Source: Paracoccus bogoriensis (GTDB lineage Bacteria > Pseudomonadota > Alphaproteobacteria > Rhodobacterales > Rhodobacteraceae). From it: 64,000 nucleotides of DNA. Positions 17,582 to 27,063 of this stretch are shown here, piece by piece. Within the stretch, counting starts at the first letter, position 1. Every line of letters begins with the position of its first letter. The DNA lies in NCBI RefSeq assembly GCF_019431455.1, contig NZ_JAHYSR010000014.1, positions 1-64,000 of the forward strand, read 5' to 3'. A model generated the notes under the pieces. That model was given only the letters and a program-made list of their open reading frames with translations. It was not told the DNA's origin and made no database searches. Position numbers and translations under genes: made by a program.

Positions 17582-18481
17582 TCAGCCGACCAGGGCGTGG
17601 TCGTTGGCGGCGTGGCGTGCGGCCAGCTTGCGGACCTTGTGGCCGCGCGCCAGCGTTCGGGCCGGCGCGGGGGCGGCGTTCAGCAAACCGGGGAACAGGG
17701 TCTCGATCTCGGCCACGGCATCGGGGCCGATGGCCTGCAGGGCCTGGCGTCCGGGGTAGAGCGATTCCGTCGGCGCCCCGTTCGAGGTCAGGATGTGATG
17801 CGCATCCAGCATCAGGTGGTGATAGGTGACGCCGGACAGATCGTCATCCACCGACACGCCCGGCAGGTCGGTCAGGTGCTTGGCCGGAACCAGCAGTTCC
17901 GCCGTGCCGAACATCCGCTGGGCGATGGCCGAGGAGACCAGAACCCGGTGCTGCGGCGACACGCGCAGCGTTGCCGAGGGCATCCCATCACCGAGCGCGC
18001 CGGCCTCGATGCGGATCGGGCGCAGACGGTCCTCGGCCCGCAGGACCGCCGCCGGGACATGGGAGGCGCCGCACCAACGCAGCGGTTGAGCGCCCGCGTC
18101 GCGGGTCATGACCATCATGCCGGGGCGCAGATCCTCGACCGCGACATCGCCCTGCGGCGTGCGGATCATGGTGCCGGAGGCAAAGCAGATGATCTCCAGA
18201 TCGAAGATCGACGGCTGGAACGAAATCGTCGCGGCATAGACGTTTGCCCCGTAGGGGCTGATCGACAGAACCTCGATGGATTGCAGCTCGGTGATTCCTG
18301 CCCAGGCCGGCAGCGTGTCGAGGGCCGGGCGCATGAAGACATCGCCGTTCCCCATCTGGATCAGCACGCCACTCTGTTCGGTGGTGCTGCCATCGGGCAG
18401 GGTCAGCCGGTAGCGTGTCTGATAGAAGCCCGCGATCACGGTTGATACCTGATTGCCGTTCGACGGGCTGACATAGCTCAT
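17582..18481 (-). CDS. Hint-domain protein, in-frame portion of a frameshifted gene
   Basis: This 299-residue frame carries a Hint_2 domain: the block A-like ICFASGTMIRTPQGDVAVED with C99, then RVSPQHRVLVSS and HHLMLDAHHILTSNG. Such proteins are frequent in Rhodobacteraceae, often as secreted or surface proteins, and function is largely unknown. The coding signal does not begin at this ATG: coherent sequence (TDAFATTYNGDRSGASP) continues upstream in the same frame until a run of nine G's at 18644-18652, where it shifts. The true gene probably starts at 18716. Confidence 0.8.
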   Translation of the reverse strand: MSYVSPSNGNQVSTVIAGFYQTRYRLTLPDGSTTEQSGVLIQMGNGDVFMRPALDTLPAWAGITELQSIEVLSISPYGANVYAATISFQPSIFDLEIICFASGTMIRTPQGDVAVEDLRPGMMVMTRDAGAQPLRWCGASHVPAAVLRAEDRLRPIRIEAGALGDGMPSATLRVSPQHRVLVSSAIAQRMFGTAELLVPAKHLTDLPGVSVDDDLSGVTYHHLMLDAHHILTSNGAPTESLYPGRQALQAIGPDAVAEIETLFPGLLNAAPAPARTLARGHKVRKLAARHAANDHALVG

Positions 18482-18716
18482 CGGGCTGGCTCCGCTGCGA
18501 TCGCCATTATAGGTCGTGGCGAAGGCATCGGTATTCCTGCCGTCAACCCGGATCGCGCGGGTGACGCCGCTCAGCGCAACGGGCGCGATCTGGCTTCTGC
18601 CGGTGGCAACGGTGCCGATGAATTGCGATGCGTCCGCGGTCGTGGGGGGGGGTGTTGATGTTGCTGTTGGCTTGGGGCTGATTCCCGATCCAGAGCCAGT
18701 TCACAGTCGTTGACAT
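18482..18716 (-). pseudogene. 5' part of the Hint-domain gene, out of frame
   Basis: An ATG at 18716 with GAGG upstream begins [19 protein letters not shown], a start typical of these Hint proteins. After NINTPP the frame breaks inside the G9 tract. With one base fewer, it would continue TTADASQFIGTVATGRSQ directly into the Hint frame. It is either an assembly error, a real knock-out, or a phase-variable switch. Confidence 0.7.
18644..18652. repeat. G9 homopolymer in the Hint-domain gene
   Basis: Nine consecutive G's on the plus strand (C9 in the coding strand) lie about 22 codons into the Hint gene. Eight would restore the open frame. Confidence 0.9.
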
Positions 18717-18740
18717 GGTTAACCTCGCGCTCGTCAAACA

Positions 18741-18770
18741 CCGCTGACTTATTGATCAATAAACCGCTGA
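18741..18770. promoter_or_regulatory. palindrome with flanking direct repeats
   Basis: A perfect 14-bp palindrome, TTATTGATCAATAA (18749-18762), is bracketed by two copies of CCGCTGA (18741 and 18764). It lies just upstream of the Hint gene and about 210 bp before icd, in one of the most AT-rich places of the window. It may be an operator for either gene. It lacks the four-base spacer of an FNR box. Confidence 0.45.
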
Positions 18771-18976
18771 TAAACGGATCAGTTACAGGCGTATCACGGC
18801 AACTGCAAGAATATTCCGGCGACAATTCCCGACACCTGTCTAAAAAGACAGATCACTCGCCGCCGGGCCCCGACAGCCCCGTCAGGGTCGGACTGCATAC
18901 AATCGCATACCGCCTTTTCATCATTGGCGGACCGCGCTATGGGAGGGCATCGAAATCCAACGCCAAGGGGGCTGTC

Positions 18977-20188
18977 ATGTCGAAGATCAAGGTCGAAAAC
19001 CCCGTCGTCGAGCTCGACGGCGATGAAATGACCCGGATCATCTGGGACTTCATCAAGCAGAAGCTGATCCTCCCCTATCTGGATATCGACCTGAAATATT
19101 ACGACCTGGGAATCGAAGAGCGCGACCGCACCGATGACCAGATCACCGTGGACGCCGCCGAGGCGATCAAGCGCTACGGCGTCGGCGTCAAATGCGCCAC
19201 CATCACCCCCGATGAGGCGCGCGTCGAGGAATTCGGCCTCAAGAAGATGTGGCGTTCGCCCAATGGGACGATTCGCAACATTCTGGGTGGCGTGATCTTC
19301 CGCGAGCCGATCATCTGCAAGAACGTGCCGCGTCTGGTGCCGGGCTGGACCCAGCCCATCGTTGTCGGCCGCCACGCCTTCGGCGACCAGTATCGCGCCA
19401 CCGACTTCCGGTTTCCGGGCAAGGGCAAGCTGACGATCAAGTTCGTCGGCGAAGATGGCGAGACGATCGAGCATGAAGTGTTCCAGTCGCCCTCGGCCGG
19501 GGTCGCCATGGCGATGTACAACCTGGACGATTCGATCCGCGATTTCGCGCGCGCCTCGATGAATTACGGCCTGTCGCGGGGCTATCCGGTCTATCTGTCC
19601 ACCAAGAATACGATCCTGAAGGCCTATGACGGCCGCTTCAAGGACATCTTCCAGGAGATCTACGAGACCGAATTCGAGGACAAGTTCAAGAAGGCCGGCA
19701 TCCACTACGAGCATCGCCTGATCGACGACATGGTGGCATCGGCGATGAAATGGTCGGGCGGCTATGTCTGGGCCTGCAAGAACTATGACGGCGACGTGCA
19801 GTCGGACACCGTTGCGCAGGGTTTCGGCAGCCTCGGGCTGATGACCTCGGTGCTGATGACGCCGGACGGAAAGATCGTGGAATCGGAAGCCGCCCATGGC
19901 ACCGTCACGCGCCATTACCGCGAGCATCAGAAGGGCAACGCGACCTCGACCAACTCGATCGCGTCGATCTTTGCCTGGACGGGCGGCCTGAAGCACCGGG
20001 CCAAGCTGGACGATAACGCCGCGCTGATGAACTTTGCCCAGACCTTGGAAAAGGTCACTGTGCGCGCCGTGGAAGACGGCCACATGACCAAGGATCTTGC
20101 CCTGCTGGTGGGCCCCGACCAGAAATGGCTGACCACGATGGGCTACCTGGAAAAGGTGGACGAATACCTGAACAAGGCTCTGGCCTGA
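18977..20188 (+). CDS. icd: NADP-dependent isocitrate dehydrogenase
   Basis: The 403-residue enzyme converts isocitrate to 2-oxoglutarate in the TCA cycle. The sequence is of the eukaryote-like homodimeric group: [20 protein letters not shown] at the N-terminus, [14 protein letters not shown] with substrate-binding serine and arginine, and [16 protein letters not shown] near the coenzyme site. The frame is open upstream, but the ATG at 18977 gives the usual start. It is monocistronic with a long leader region. Confidence 0.96.
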   Translation: MSKIKVENPVVELDGDEMTRIIWDFIKQKLILPYLDIDLKYYDLGIEERDRTDDQITVDAAEAIKRYGVGVKCATITPDEARVEEFGLKKMWRSPNGTIRNILGGVIFREPIICKNVPRLVPGWTQPIVVGRHAFGDQYRATDFRFPGKGKLTIKFVGEDGETIEHEVFQSPSAGVAMAMYNLDDSIRDFARASMNYGLSRGYPVYLSTKNTILKAYDGRFKDIFQEIYETEFEDKFKKAGIHYEHRLIDDMVASAMKWSGGYVWACKNYDGDVQSDTVAQGFGSLGLMTSVLMTPDGKIVESEAAHGTVTRHYREHQKGNATSTNSIASIFAWTGGLKHRAKLDDNAALMNFAQTLEKVTVRAVEDGHMTKDLALLVGPDQKWLTTMGYLEKVDEYLNKALA

Positions 20189-20192
20189 TCGG

Positions 20193-20222
20193 GACGGGGG
20201 CCGGGCAGACGGGGGCCGGGCA
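20193..20222. repeat. perfect 15-bp tandem duplication
   Basis: GACGGGGGCCGGGCA occurs twice back to back (20193-20207 and 20208-20222) just after icd. The second copy can form a GCCGG/CCGGC hairpin with the sequence that follows, which may act as the icd terminator. Confidence 0.75.
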
Positions 20223-20364
20223 ATCGTCCGGCTCCTTCCGCTTTTGCCCTTCGCCACCGGGGCATCGCCTGAATGTGGGTTCGACAAGCGCAGGGCGGCA
20301 GCGCCCCCTTTCTTCGGCGGCCTGGCTGCGCTATGGCCCGCCTATCCCAGCACAGGAGCCGCAG

Positions 20365-21033
20365 ATGAAAGCCGCTGTCGTCACTTTCCCCGGATCGAAT
20401 TGCGACCGCGACCTGGCGGTTGCGCTGAAGCAGGCGGGCGCCGATGTGCAGCGCGTCTGGCACAAGGACACCAGTCTGCCCCAAGGGCTGGATCTGGTCG
20501 CGGTTCCGGGTGGTTTTTCCTATGGCGACTATCTGCGTTGCGGAGCCATCGCGGCGCATTCGCCCATTGCCCCCGCCCTGCGCGCCCATGCCGAACGGGG
20601 CGGCTATATGCTGGGCATCTGCAACGGCTTTCAGGTTCTGACCGAACTCGGCCTGCTGCCCGGCGCGCTGATGCGCAATGCGGGACTGACCTTCCTGTGC
20701 AAACCCGCCACCCTGCGGGTCGAGACCGCTGACAACGTCTTTACCGCCGGGTATCGGACCGGCCAGCAGATCAGCGTGCCGGTCGCCCATCATGACGGCA
20801 ATTATCAGATCGACGCCGAAGGGTTGACCGCGTTGCGCGATCAGGACCGCATCGCCTTCACCTATGCGCCGGCCATCAATGGCTCGGTCGCGGATATCGC
20901 GGGCGTGTTGTCGGCCAATCGCCGTGTTCTCGGCATGATGCCCCATCCCGAACGCGCAGCCGATCCGGCCCTGGGTGGCACGGATGGCGCGGCCCTGTTC
21001 GCAGGGCTGGTCGGGCGCCTCGCGCTGGCTTGA
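20365..21033 (+). CDS. purQ: phosphoribosylformylglycinamidine synthase, glutaminase subunit
   Basis: This 222-residue class I glutamine amidotransferase supplies ammonia for FGAM synthesis in the purine pathway. The nucleophile cysteine is in LGICNGFQ, and the histidine-glutamate pair in [18 protein letters not shown] precedes the ATG at 20365. The purS and purL partners are not in the window on this side. The open frame upstream of 20365 has no gene-like sequence. Confidence 0.95.
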   Translation: MKAAVVTFPGSNCDRDLAVALKQAGADVQRVWHKDTSLPQGLDLVAVPGGFSYGDYLRCGAIAAHSPIAPALRAHAERGGYMLGICNGFQVLTELGLLPGALMRNAGLTFLCKPATLRVETADNVFTAGYRTGQQISVPVAHHDGNYQIDAEGLTALRDQDRIAFTYAPAINGSVADIAGVLSANRRVLGMMPHPERAADPALGGTDGAALFAGLVGRLALA

Positions 21034-21122
21034 GGCCGGCGCCGCGCCCTGCGGCTTGAGCGCGGGGCGGGTTGGTCGTAGATTGCGACAATTCTACCGC
21101 ACCGCGACAAGGCTGGCGCGGT

Positions 21123-22934
21123 ATGCGTGATCGGATGGACCGGCGCTTGGAGATTGGCGAAGATATCGAGGGCGACAGCTCTGACTTGCGCAACGGGCGG
21201 CGCTGGTCGGCGCTGTGGCTGCGCGCGGGGCTCGTGCTGCTGCTGGCGGCGGCGGGCGCCTCGATCTGGTTTACCAATGCCTGGCTGACCGAGCGCTTCT
21301 CGGAGACCACCCGCGTCCGGTCGGAACTGCGTCTGGCGCTGTATAGCGGCAACCTGATGTCGGAATTGCAGCGCAATTCCGTCGTGCCGCTGCTGCTGGC
21401 GCGCGATCCGGCGCTGATCGGGGCGCTGACGGGCAACGATTTCTCGACCACATCGGCGCGGCTGATGACCGCGCAAAAGGAAATCGGCGCGGCCTCGATC
21501 CGGCTTCTGGACGGGTCGGGCAGGGTGGTCGGCTCGACCGACCGCTACCAGATCGGCGCCAACATGTCCGCCGCCCCCTATTTCGTCGAGGCGCTGCGGT
21601 CGCGCGATACGGTCTTCACCGTCTCGGAACAGGCATCGGGCGCCTATGATTTCAGCTATTCCCGCGCGGTCGTGGCCGATGGGCGCACGCTTGGCGTGAT
21701 CGTGGTCGGCGCCGATCTGACGCGGCTGGAACGGTCCTGGGCGGGGATCTCGGACGCCGTTGCGGTGACCGACAGCGAAGGTCACATCATCCTGACAACC
21801 GAACCGCGCTGGCGCGGCCTGACCCTGTCCGAGGCGCTGGCGGTCAGGTCCGCGCCCTCGGCCATCCAGCGGGCCTTTCAGGTGACGGCCGACTGGACCA
21901 GCCAGCCCGCCGACGCCTATCTGCTGGGCCGCGCCGTGATGCGGTCCGAGGCGCGGGTGCCCTTTCGCGGCTGGCGGATGATCAGCTTCACCGCCTATTC
22001 CTCGGTGCGCGAGCGCGTGAACGCGATCCTTGCCTTGCAGATCATGGGCTTTGCGATCCTGCTGGCGGGCGCCTTCTGGATGCTGTCGCGGCGCGCGCGG
22101 CTGCAATCGCAAGCCTATATGCGCGAATCGGCCGATCTGCGTGCCCTGAACGCTCGCCTGACCCGCGAGATCGCCGAACGCGAGCGCGTGCAGAAGGAAC
22201 TGCGCGTGGCTGAACAGACCATGCAGCAATCTTCGAAACTGGCGGCTCTGGGCGAGATGTCGGCGGGCGTCAGCCACGAGCTGAACCAGCCTCTGGCGGC
22301 GATGAAGACCTATCTGGCGGGCGCGCGGCTCTTGTTGCAGCGGGGCCGCCCCGAGGAAGCCCTGTCCAGTTTCCAGCGCATCGACGACCTGATCGACCGG
22401 ATGGGCGCGATCACGCGGCAGTTGAAATCCTATGCCCGCAAGGGCGGCGAGGCCTTCGAGCCGGTGGATCTGCGTGCCGCGCTGAGCAGCGCGCTGACCA
22501 TGATGGAGCCGCAGCTTCGCACCCGCCCCATCCGCATCATCCGCAACGTCCCGCGCGAGCGGGTGATGGTGCTGGCCGACCGCATCCGGCTGGAACAGGT
22601 GCTGATCAACCTGCTTCGCAATGCCGTCGATGCGTTGCGCGACCGGCGCGACGCGCGAATCGAGATCAGCGTCGAGGCCGGCGCTCACGCCTATGTGTCG
22701 GTGCGCGATAACGGACCGGGTGTTTCTGACCTGGAAAAACTGTTTGAACCCTTCTGGACGACCAAGCAACCGGGCGAGGGGACCGGCCTGGGCCTTGCGA
22801 TATCCTCCTCGATCGTGGCGGATTTCGGGGGTCGGCTGACCGCGCATAATGAAACCGGAGGCGGCGCGGTGTTCCGCGTCGAGTTGCCGCTATATGGGCC
22901 GGACCGATCCCGGCAACCGCTGGCGGCGGAATAG
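21123..22934 (+). CDS. dctB: C4-dicarboxylate-type sensor histidine kinase
   Basis: The product has about 603 residues. A first membrane segment (about residues 33-53, LRAGLVLLLAAAGASIWF) and a second near residue 310 enclose a periplasmic double-PAS-like sensor (APYFVEALRSRDTVFTVSEQ). After a coiled region come the phospho-acceptor box SHELNQPL and the ATPase motifs (NLLRNAVDAL, DNGPGV, GTGLGLAIS). The layout is that of DctB, which senses succinate, fumarate and malate. Start choice between ATGs at 21123 and 21135 is uncertain. It is followed 21 bp later by its response regulator. Confidence 0.88.
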   Translation: MRDRMDRRLEIGEDIEGDSSDLRNGRRWSALWLRAGLVLLLAAAGASIWFTNAWLTERFSETTRVRSELRLALYSGNLMSELQRNSVVPLLLARDPALIGALTGNDFSTTSARLMTAQKEIGAASIRLLDGSGRVVGSTDRYQIGANMSAAPYFVEALRSRDTVFTVSEQASGAYDFSYSRAVVADGRTLGVIVVGADLTRLERSWAGISDAVAVTDSEGHIILTTEPRWRGLTLSEALAVRSAPSAIQRAFQVTADWTSQPADAYLLGRAVMRSEARVPFRGWRMISFTAYSSVRERVNAILALQIMGFAILLAGAFWMLSRRARLQSQAYMRESADLRALNARLTREIAERERVQKELRVAEQTMQQSSKLAALGEMSAGVSHELNQPLAAMKTYLAGARLLLQRGRPEEALSSFQRIDDLIDRMGAITRQLKSYARKGGEAFEPVDLRAALSSALTMMEPQLRTRPIRIIRNVPRERVMVLADRIRLEQVLINLLRNAVDALRDRRDARIEISVEAGAHAYVSVRDNGPGVSDLEKLFEPFWTTKQPGEGTGLGLAISSSIVADFGGRLTAHNETGGGAVFRVELPLYGPDRSRQPLAAE

Positions 22935-22955
22935 AGCAGGAAGAGAGGATCGCAG

Positions 22956-24281
22956 ATGTCCCGCAAGCTGAAGATCGCCATCGTGGATGACGAACCGGAC
23001 ATGCGCGAATCGATCAGCCAATGGCTGGTCCTGTCGGGCTTCGACACCGAGACCTTCGCCAGCGCCGAAGATGCGCTGAAGGTGATCGGCCCCGACTGGC
23101 CCGGCGTCGTGGTCAGCGACATCCGTATGCCCGGCATGGACGGTATGGCCTTCCTGAAGCGGCTGATGGGCCTGGACAGCAGCCTGCCCGTCATCATGAT
23201 CACCGGCCATGGCGACGTGCCCATGGCGGTCGAGGCCATGCGCATCGGCGCGATGGATTTCATGGAGAAGCCCTTCAACCCCGACCGCATGACGCAACTG
23301 GCCAAGAAGGCCACGCAGATGCGGCGCATGACGCTGGACAACCGCGCCCTGCGCCGTGACCTGTCCGAGGGCCAGCAGGTCATGTCCAAGCTGATCGGCA
23401 CCAGCCCCGTGATGGAGCGCCTGCGCGAGGACATCCTGGATCTGGGCCAGGCCGACGGCCATGTCATGATCGACGGCGAGACCGGCACCGGCAAGACACT
23501 GGTGGCACACGCCCTGCACGCGGTCGGCCCGCGCGCCTCGAAGAAGTTCGTGCCGATTTCCTGCGCGGCCTATGACGACGAGACGCTGGCCGCGCGGCTG
23601 TTCGGCCCGCTCGATGACGGGCTGCCCGCCGTCGAAGAGGCGCGGGGCGGCACGCTGTGCCTCGAGGATGTCGAGGCGCTGTCCGAGCCCTTGCAGGCGC
23701 GGCTTCTGGCCTTCATCAGCGATCAGGGCACGCCCGCCGAGACGCGGATCATCGCCATTTCGAATGCGCGGGGCGAGGGGCGCCGGGCCGAGGATTCGCT
23801 GCGTCCGGACCTGTTCTACCGCCTCTCCGCGCTGAAGATCACGCTGCCCCCGCTGCGCGCGCGGGGCGAGGACATCCTGCTTCTCTTCACCCGCATGACC
23901 GAGCAGTTCAGCGAGGAATACGGCTGCGAGCCCCCGCAGGTCGGCGCGCAGGAGGCCGCCCAGCTTCTGCAGGCGCCCTGGCCGGGCAATATCCGCCAGC
24001 TCATCAATGTGGCGGAACGTGCCGTGCTGCAGAACCGGCGGGGGTCCGGCTCGATCGCATCGCTTCTGATGGCGGATGGCGACGAGACGCCCGAGGCGAC
24101 CACGACAGAAGGCAAGCCGCTCAAGGAATATGTCGAGAGCTTCGAGAAGATGCTGATCGACAACACGATGCGCCGCCACAAGGGCAGCATTGCCGCCGTG
24201 ATGGAGGAATTGTGCCTGCCACGCCGGACGCTGAACGAGAAAATGGCGAAATACGGGCTGCAACGCAGCGATTATCTGTAG
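22956..24281 (+). CDS. dctD: DctD-like response regulator with degenerate AAA+ domain
   Basis: The 441-residue protein has a receiver domain with phospho-acceptor D55 (VVVSDIRMPG), a sigma-54-type AAA+ domain with intact Walker A at 174-181 (GETGTGKT), and a C-terminal Fis-type helix-turn-helix (SIAAVMEELCLPRRTLNEKM). The GAFTGA loop that contacts sigma-54 is missing: RLFG at 214-217 is followed directly by PLDDGLPAVEEARGG. Walker B reads LCLEDV rather than LDE. AGAGGA precedes the ATG. DctP/Q/M transporter genes are not in the window, so the target is inferred from the DctB partner. Confidence 0.85.
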   Translation: MSRKLKIAIVDDEPDMRESISQWLVLSGFDTETFASAEDALKVIGPDWPGVVVSDIRMPGMDGMAFLKRLMGLDSSLPVIMITGHGDVPMAVEAMRIGAMDFMEKPFNPDRMTQLAKKATQMRRMTLDNRALRRDLSEGQQVMSKLIGTSPVMERLREDILDLGQADGHVMIDGETGTGKTLVAHALHAVGPRASKKFVPISCAAYDDETLAARLFGPLDDGLPAVEEARGGTLCLEDVEALSEPLQARLLAFISDQGTPAETRIIAISNARGEGRRAEDSLRPDLFYRLSALKITLPPLRARGEDILLLFTRMTEQFSEEYGCEPPQVGAQEAAQLLQAPWPGNIRQLINVAERAVLQNRRGSGSIASLLMADGDETPEATTTEGKPLKEYVESFEKMLIDNTMRRHKGSIAAVMEELCLPRRTLNEKMAKYGLQRSDYL

Positions 24282-24299
24282 CCGGGACGGAGGCCTCAT

Positions 24300-24325
24300 G
24301 ATACATTCCTGCGGACGAATGTATC
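24300..24325. promoter_or_regulatory. candidate SqrR/BigR operator
   Basis: GATACATTC and GAATGTATC form perfect 9-bp arms around an 8-bp spacer. The core ATTC-N8-GAAT matches the SqrR recognition pattern described in Rhodobacter capsulatus, as I recall it. It ends 2 bp before the GGAGG of the DUF2892 gene, where a bound repressor would block expression. Confidence 0.6.
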
Positions 24326-24338
24326 GTGGAGGATGACC

Positions 24339-24545
24339 ATGACCTGCAATGTCGGCGGTTTGGACCGCATCCTGCGTCTGGTTCTGGGGCTGGCCTTGCT
24401 GGCCGGCTTTGTGCTGAACAGCGGGGCCGAGCTGCGTTGGCTCTATCTGCTGGGCATCGTGCCTCTGGCGACCGGAGTGGTGCGGTTCTGCCCGCTCTAC
24501 ACGCTTTTGGGTATCAACACCTGCACGCCGCGCGCCGGTCGCTGA
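24339..24545 (+). CDS. DUF2892 small membrane protein
   Basis: The 68-residue protein starts MTCNVGGLDRILRLVLG and has two hydrophobic segments, the DUF2892 (YgaP C-terminal-like) pattern. Two ATGs are close; GGAGG touches the first (24333), but is six bases from the second (24339), which is preferred. Such proteins are often found with rhodaneses and sulfide-response genes. The upstream inverted repeat supports that context here. Confidence 0.85.
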   Translation: MTCNVGGLDRILRLVLGLALLAGFVLNSGAELRWLYLLGIVPLATGVVRFCPLYTLLGINTCTPRAGR

Positions 24546-24640
24546 CGCTCGGACCGGGGCGAAGGGATGGCCCTGGGGCCGGCGGTCTTGCCATGGACGA
24601 ACACGCCCTGTAACCGGCAATCCGCAGCAGGAGTCCGCCC

Positions 24641-25825
24641 ATGAGCGCAGCGAACGACAAGACGCCCCATCCCCGCACCCAGGCGGTCCATCACGGCAGC
24701 CGGCGCAGCCAGTATGGCGAGATGGCCGAGGCGATCTTTCTGACCCAGGGCTTCGTCTATGACAGCGCCGAAGCCGCCGAGGCGCGTTTCCACCACGCGG
24801 GACCGGACGAATTCATCTATGCCCGCTATGGCAATCCCACCAGCCGCATGTTCGAGGACCGGATCGCCGCGCTGGAAGGGACCGAGGACGCCTTTGCCAC
24901 GGCCAGCGGCATGGCCGCGGTCAACGGTGCGTTGTTCGCCATGTGCAAGCCCGGCGATCACGTCGTCGCCGCGCGGGCGCTGTTCGGATCCTGCCTTTAC
25001 GTGCTGGAGCTTCTTGCAAGGTTCGGGGTCGAGGTCAGTTATGTCGATGGCACCGATCTGGAACAGTGGCGCACCGCGATCCGTCCCGGTACGCGGGCGG
25101 TGTTCTTTGAAACCGTCTCGAATCCCACGCTTGAGGTGATCGACCTGCGTGCCGTGGCCGATCTGGCCCATGCAGCAGGGGCGACGGTCGTCGTGGACAA
25201 CGTCTTTGCCACGCCCGTCTTTTCGCGTGCGGTCGAGCAGGGCGCCGATGTCGTCGTCTATTCCGCGACCAAGCATATGGATGGCGGTGGGCGCGCGCTG
25301 GCTGGGGTGATCTGCGGCACACGGCATTTCGTGCGCGAGGTGGTCGAGCCTTATCTGAAGCATACGGGTGGCGCGATCAGCCCCTTTCACGCCTGGATCA
25401 TGCTGAACGGGTTGCAAACGATGGACCTGCGCGTGCGCGCCCAGGCCGAAAGCGCGGCTGCGGTGGCGGCGGCGCTGCATGGCCATCCGCGGCTGAGCCG
25501 GGTGATCTATCCGGGCCTGCCTGACCATCCCCAGCATCAGCTTGCCATGGCGCAGATGGGGTCTGGCGGCACGATGATCGCCTTCGAGGTCGCGGGTGGC
25601 AAGGATGCCGCCTTTGCTGTGCTGAACCGGTTGCGGATCATCCGCATCTCGAACAATCTGGGCGATGCGAAATCCATTGCCACGCATCCGGCGACGACGA
25701 CGCATCAGCGCCTGTCGGATGCCGACAAGGCTCATCTGGGCATCACGCCCGGCCTTGTGCGCCTGTCCGTGGGATTGGAGGATGCCCGCGACCTGATCGA
25801 CGATCTGGTGCAGGCGCTTGGCTGA
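24641..25825 (+). CDS. metZ: O-succinylhomoserine sulfhydrylase
   Basis: The 394-residue PLP enzyme makes homocysteine from O-succinylhomoserine and sulfide. It shows the Cys/Met metabolism family signatures: YARYGNPT, FETVSNPTLEVID, VDNVFATP and the PLP lysine in YSATKHMDGGGR. AGGAG precedes the ATG. It could also be read as a related gamma-synthase, but the HHGSRRSQYGEMAEAIFLTQ N-terminus is typical of MetZ. It links the sulfide made by the cys operon to methionine. Confidence 0.9.
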   Translation: MSAANDKTPHPRTQAVHHGSRRSQYGEMAEAIFLTQGFVYDSAEAAEARFHHAGPDEFIYARYGNPTSRMFEDRIAALEGTEDAFATASGMAAVNGALFAMCKPGDHVVAARALFGSCLYVLELLARFGVEVSYVDGTDLEQWRTAIRPGTRAVFFETVSNPTLEVIDLRAVADLAHAAGATVVVDNVFATPVFSRAVEQGADVVVYSATKHMDGGGRALAGVICGTRHFVREVVEPYLKHTGGAISPFHAWIMLNGLQTMDLRVRAQAESAAAVAAALHGHPRLSRVIYPGLPDHPQHQLAMAQMGSGGTMIAFEVAGGKDAAFAVLNRLRIIRISNNLGDAKSIATHPATTTHQRLSDADKAHLGITPGLVRLSVGLEDARDLIDDLVQALG

Positions 25826-25891
25826 GTGCATCATCATGTCGCGCGCTCACATGACATTGTTTCGTGCGACAGCCCTTATCAACGGCCGCGG

Positions 25892-25905
25892 TTGATCTAT
25901 ATCAA
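25892..25905. promoter_or_regulatory. perfect FNR/FnrL-type box before folE2
   Basis: TTGAT-CTAT-ATCAA matches the FNR consensus exactly, and the dyad extends to GGTTGAT/ATCAACC. It ends 21 bp before the folE2 start codon, a position that would suit repression or a very short leader better than activation at -41.5. Confidence 0.6.
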
Positions 25906-25926
25906 CCCGAGAAAGCCGGAGGCACC

Positions 25927-26904
<978 letters not shown>

Positions 26905-26910
26905 TTGCGT

Positions 26911-26998
26911 CCCGCGACGGCGGGGGGCCAGCCCCCCGCACCCCCCGCCGGGGGCGCTTCGCCCCCCGGACCCCCTGACGCACCCTCCGTCGTGGGGA
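26911..26998. repeat. extended G/C hairpin repeat
   Basis: CGGGGGGC-CA-GCCCCCCG (26921-26938) and a second hairpin of GGGGGCG and CGCCCCC (about 26950-26966) follow each other, with GGACCCCC after them. Outer CGACGG and CCGTCG can close the whole unit. It lies between folE2 and uvrD. Confidence 0.65.
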
Positions 26999-27063
26999 CG
27001 GTTTTAGAACACAAAAGGAACATCAGGCTTTCCTTGACGGGGCTGCGCGCTTATGGTGGCCAA

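Noticed and set aside
18749-18762. Palindrome TTATTGATCAATAA as an FNR site.
   Set aside because: FNR sites need TTGAT and ATCAA separated by four bases. Here the halves are fused, so only a generic palindrome is claimed.
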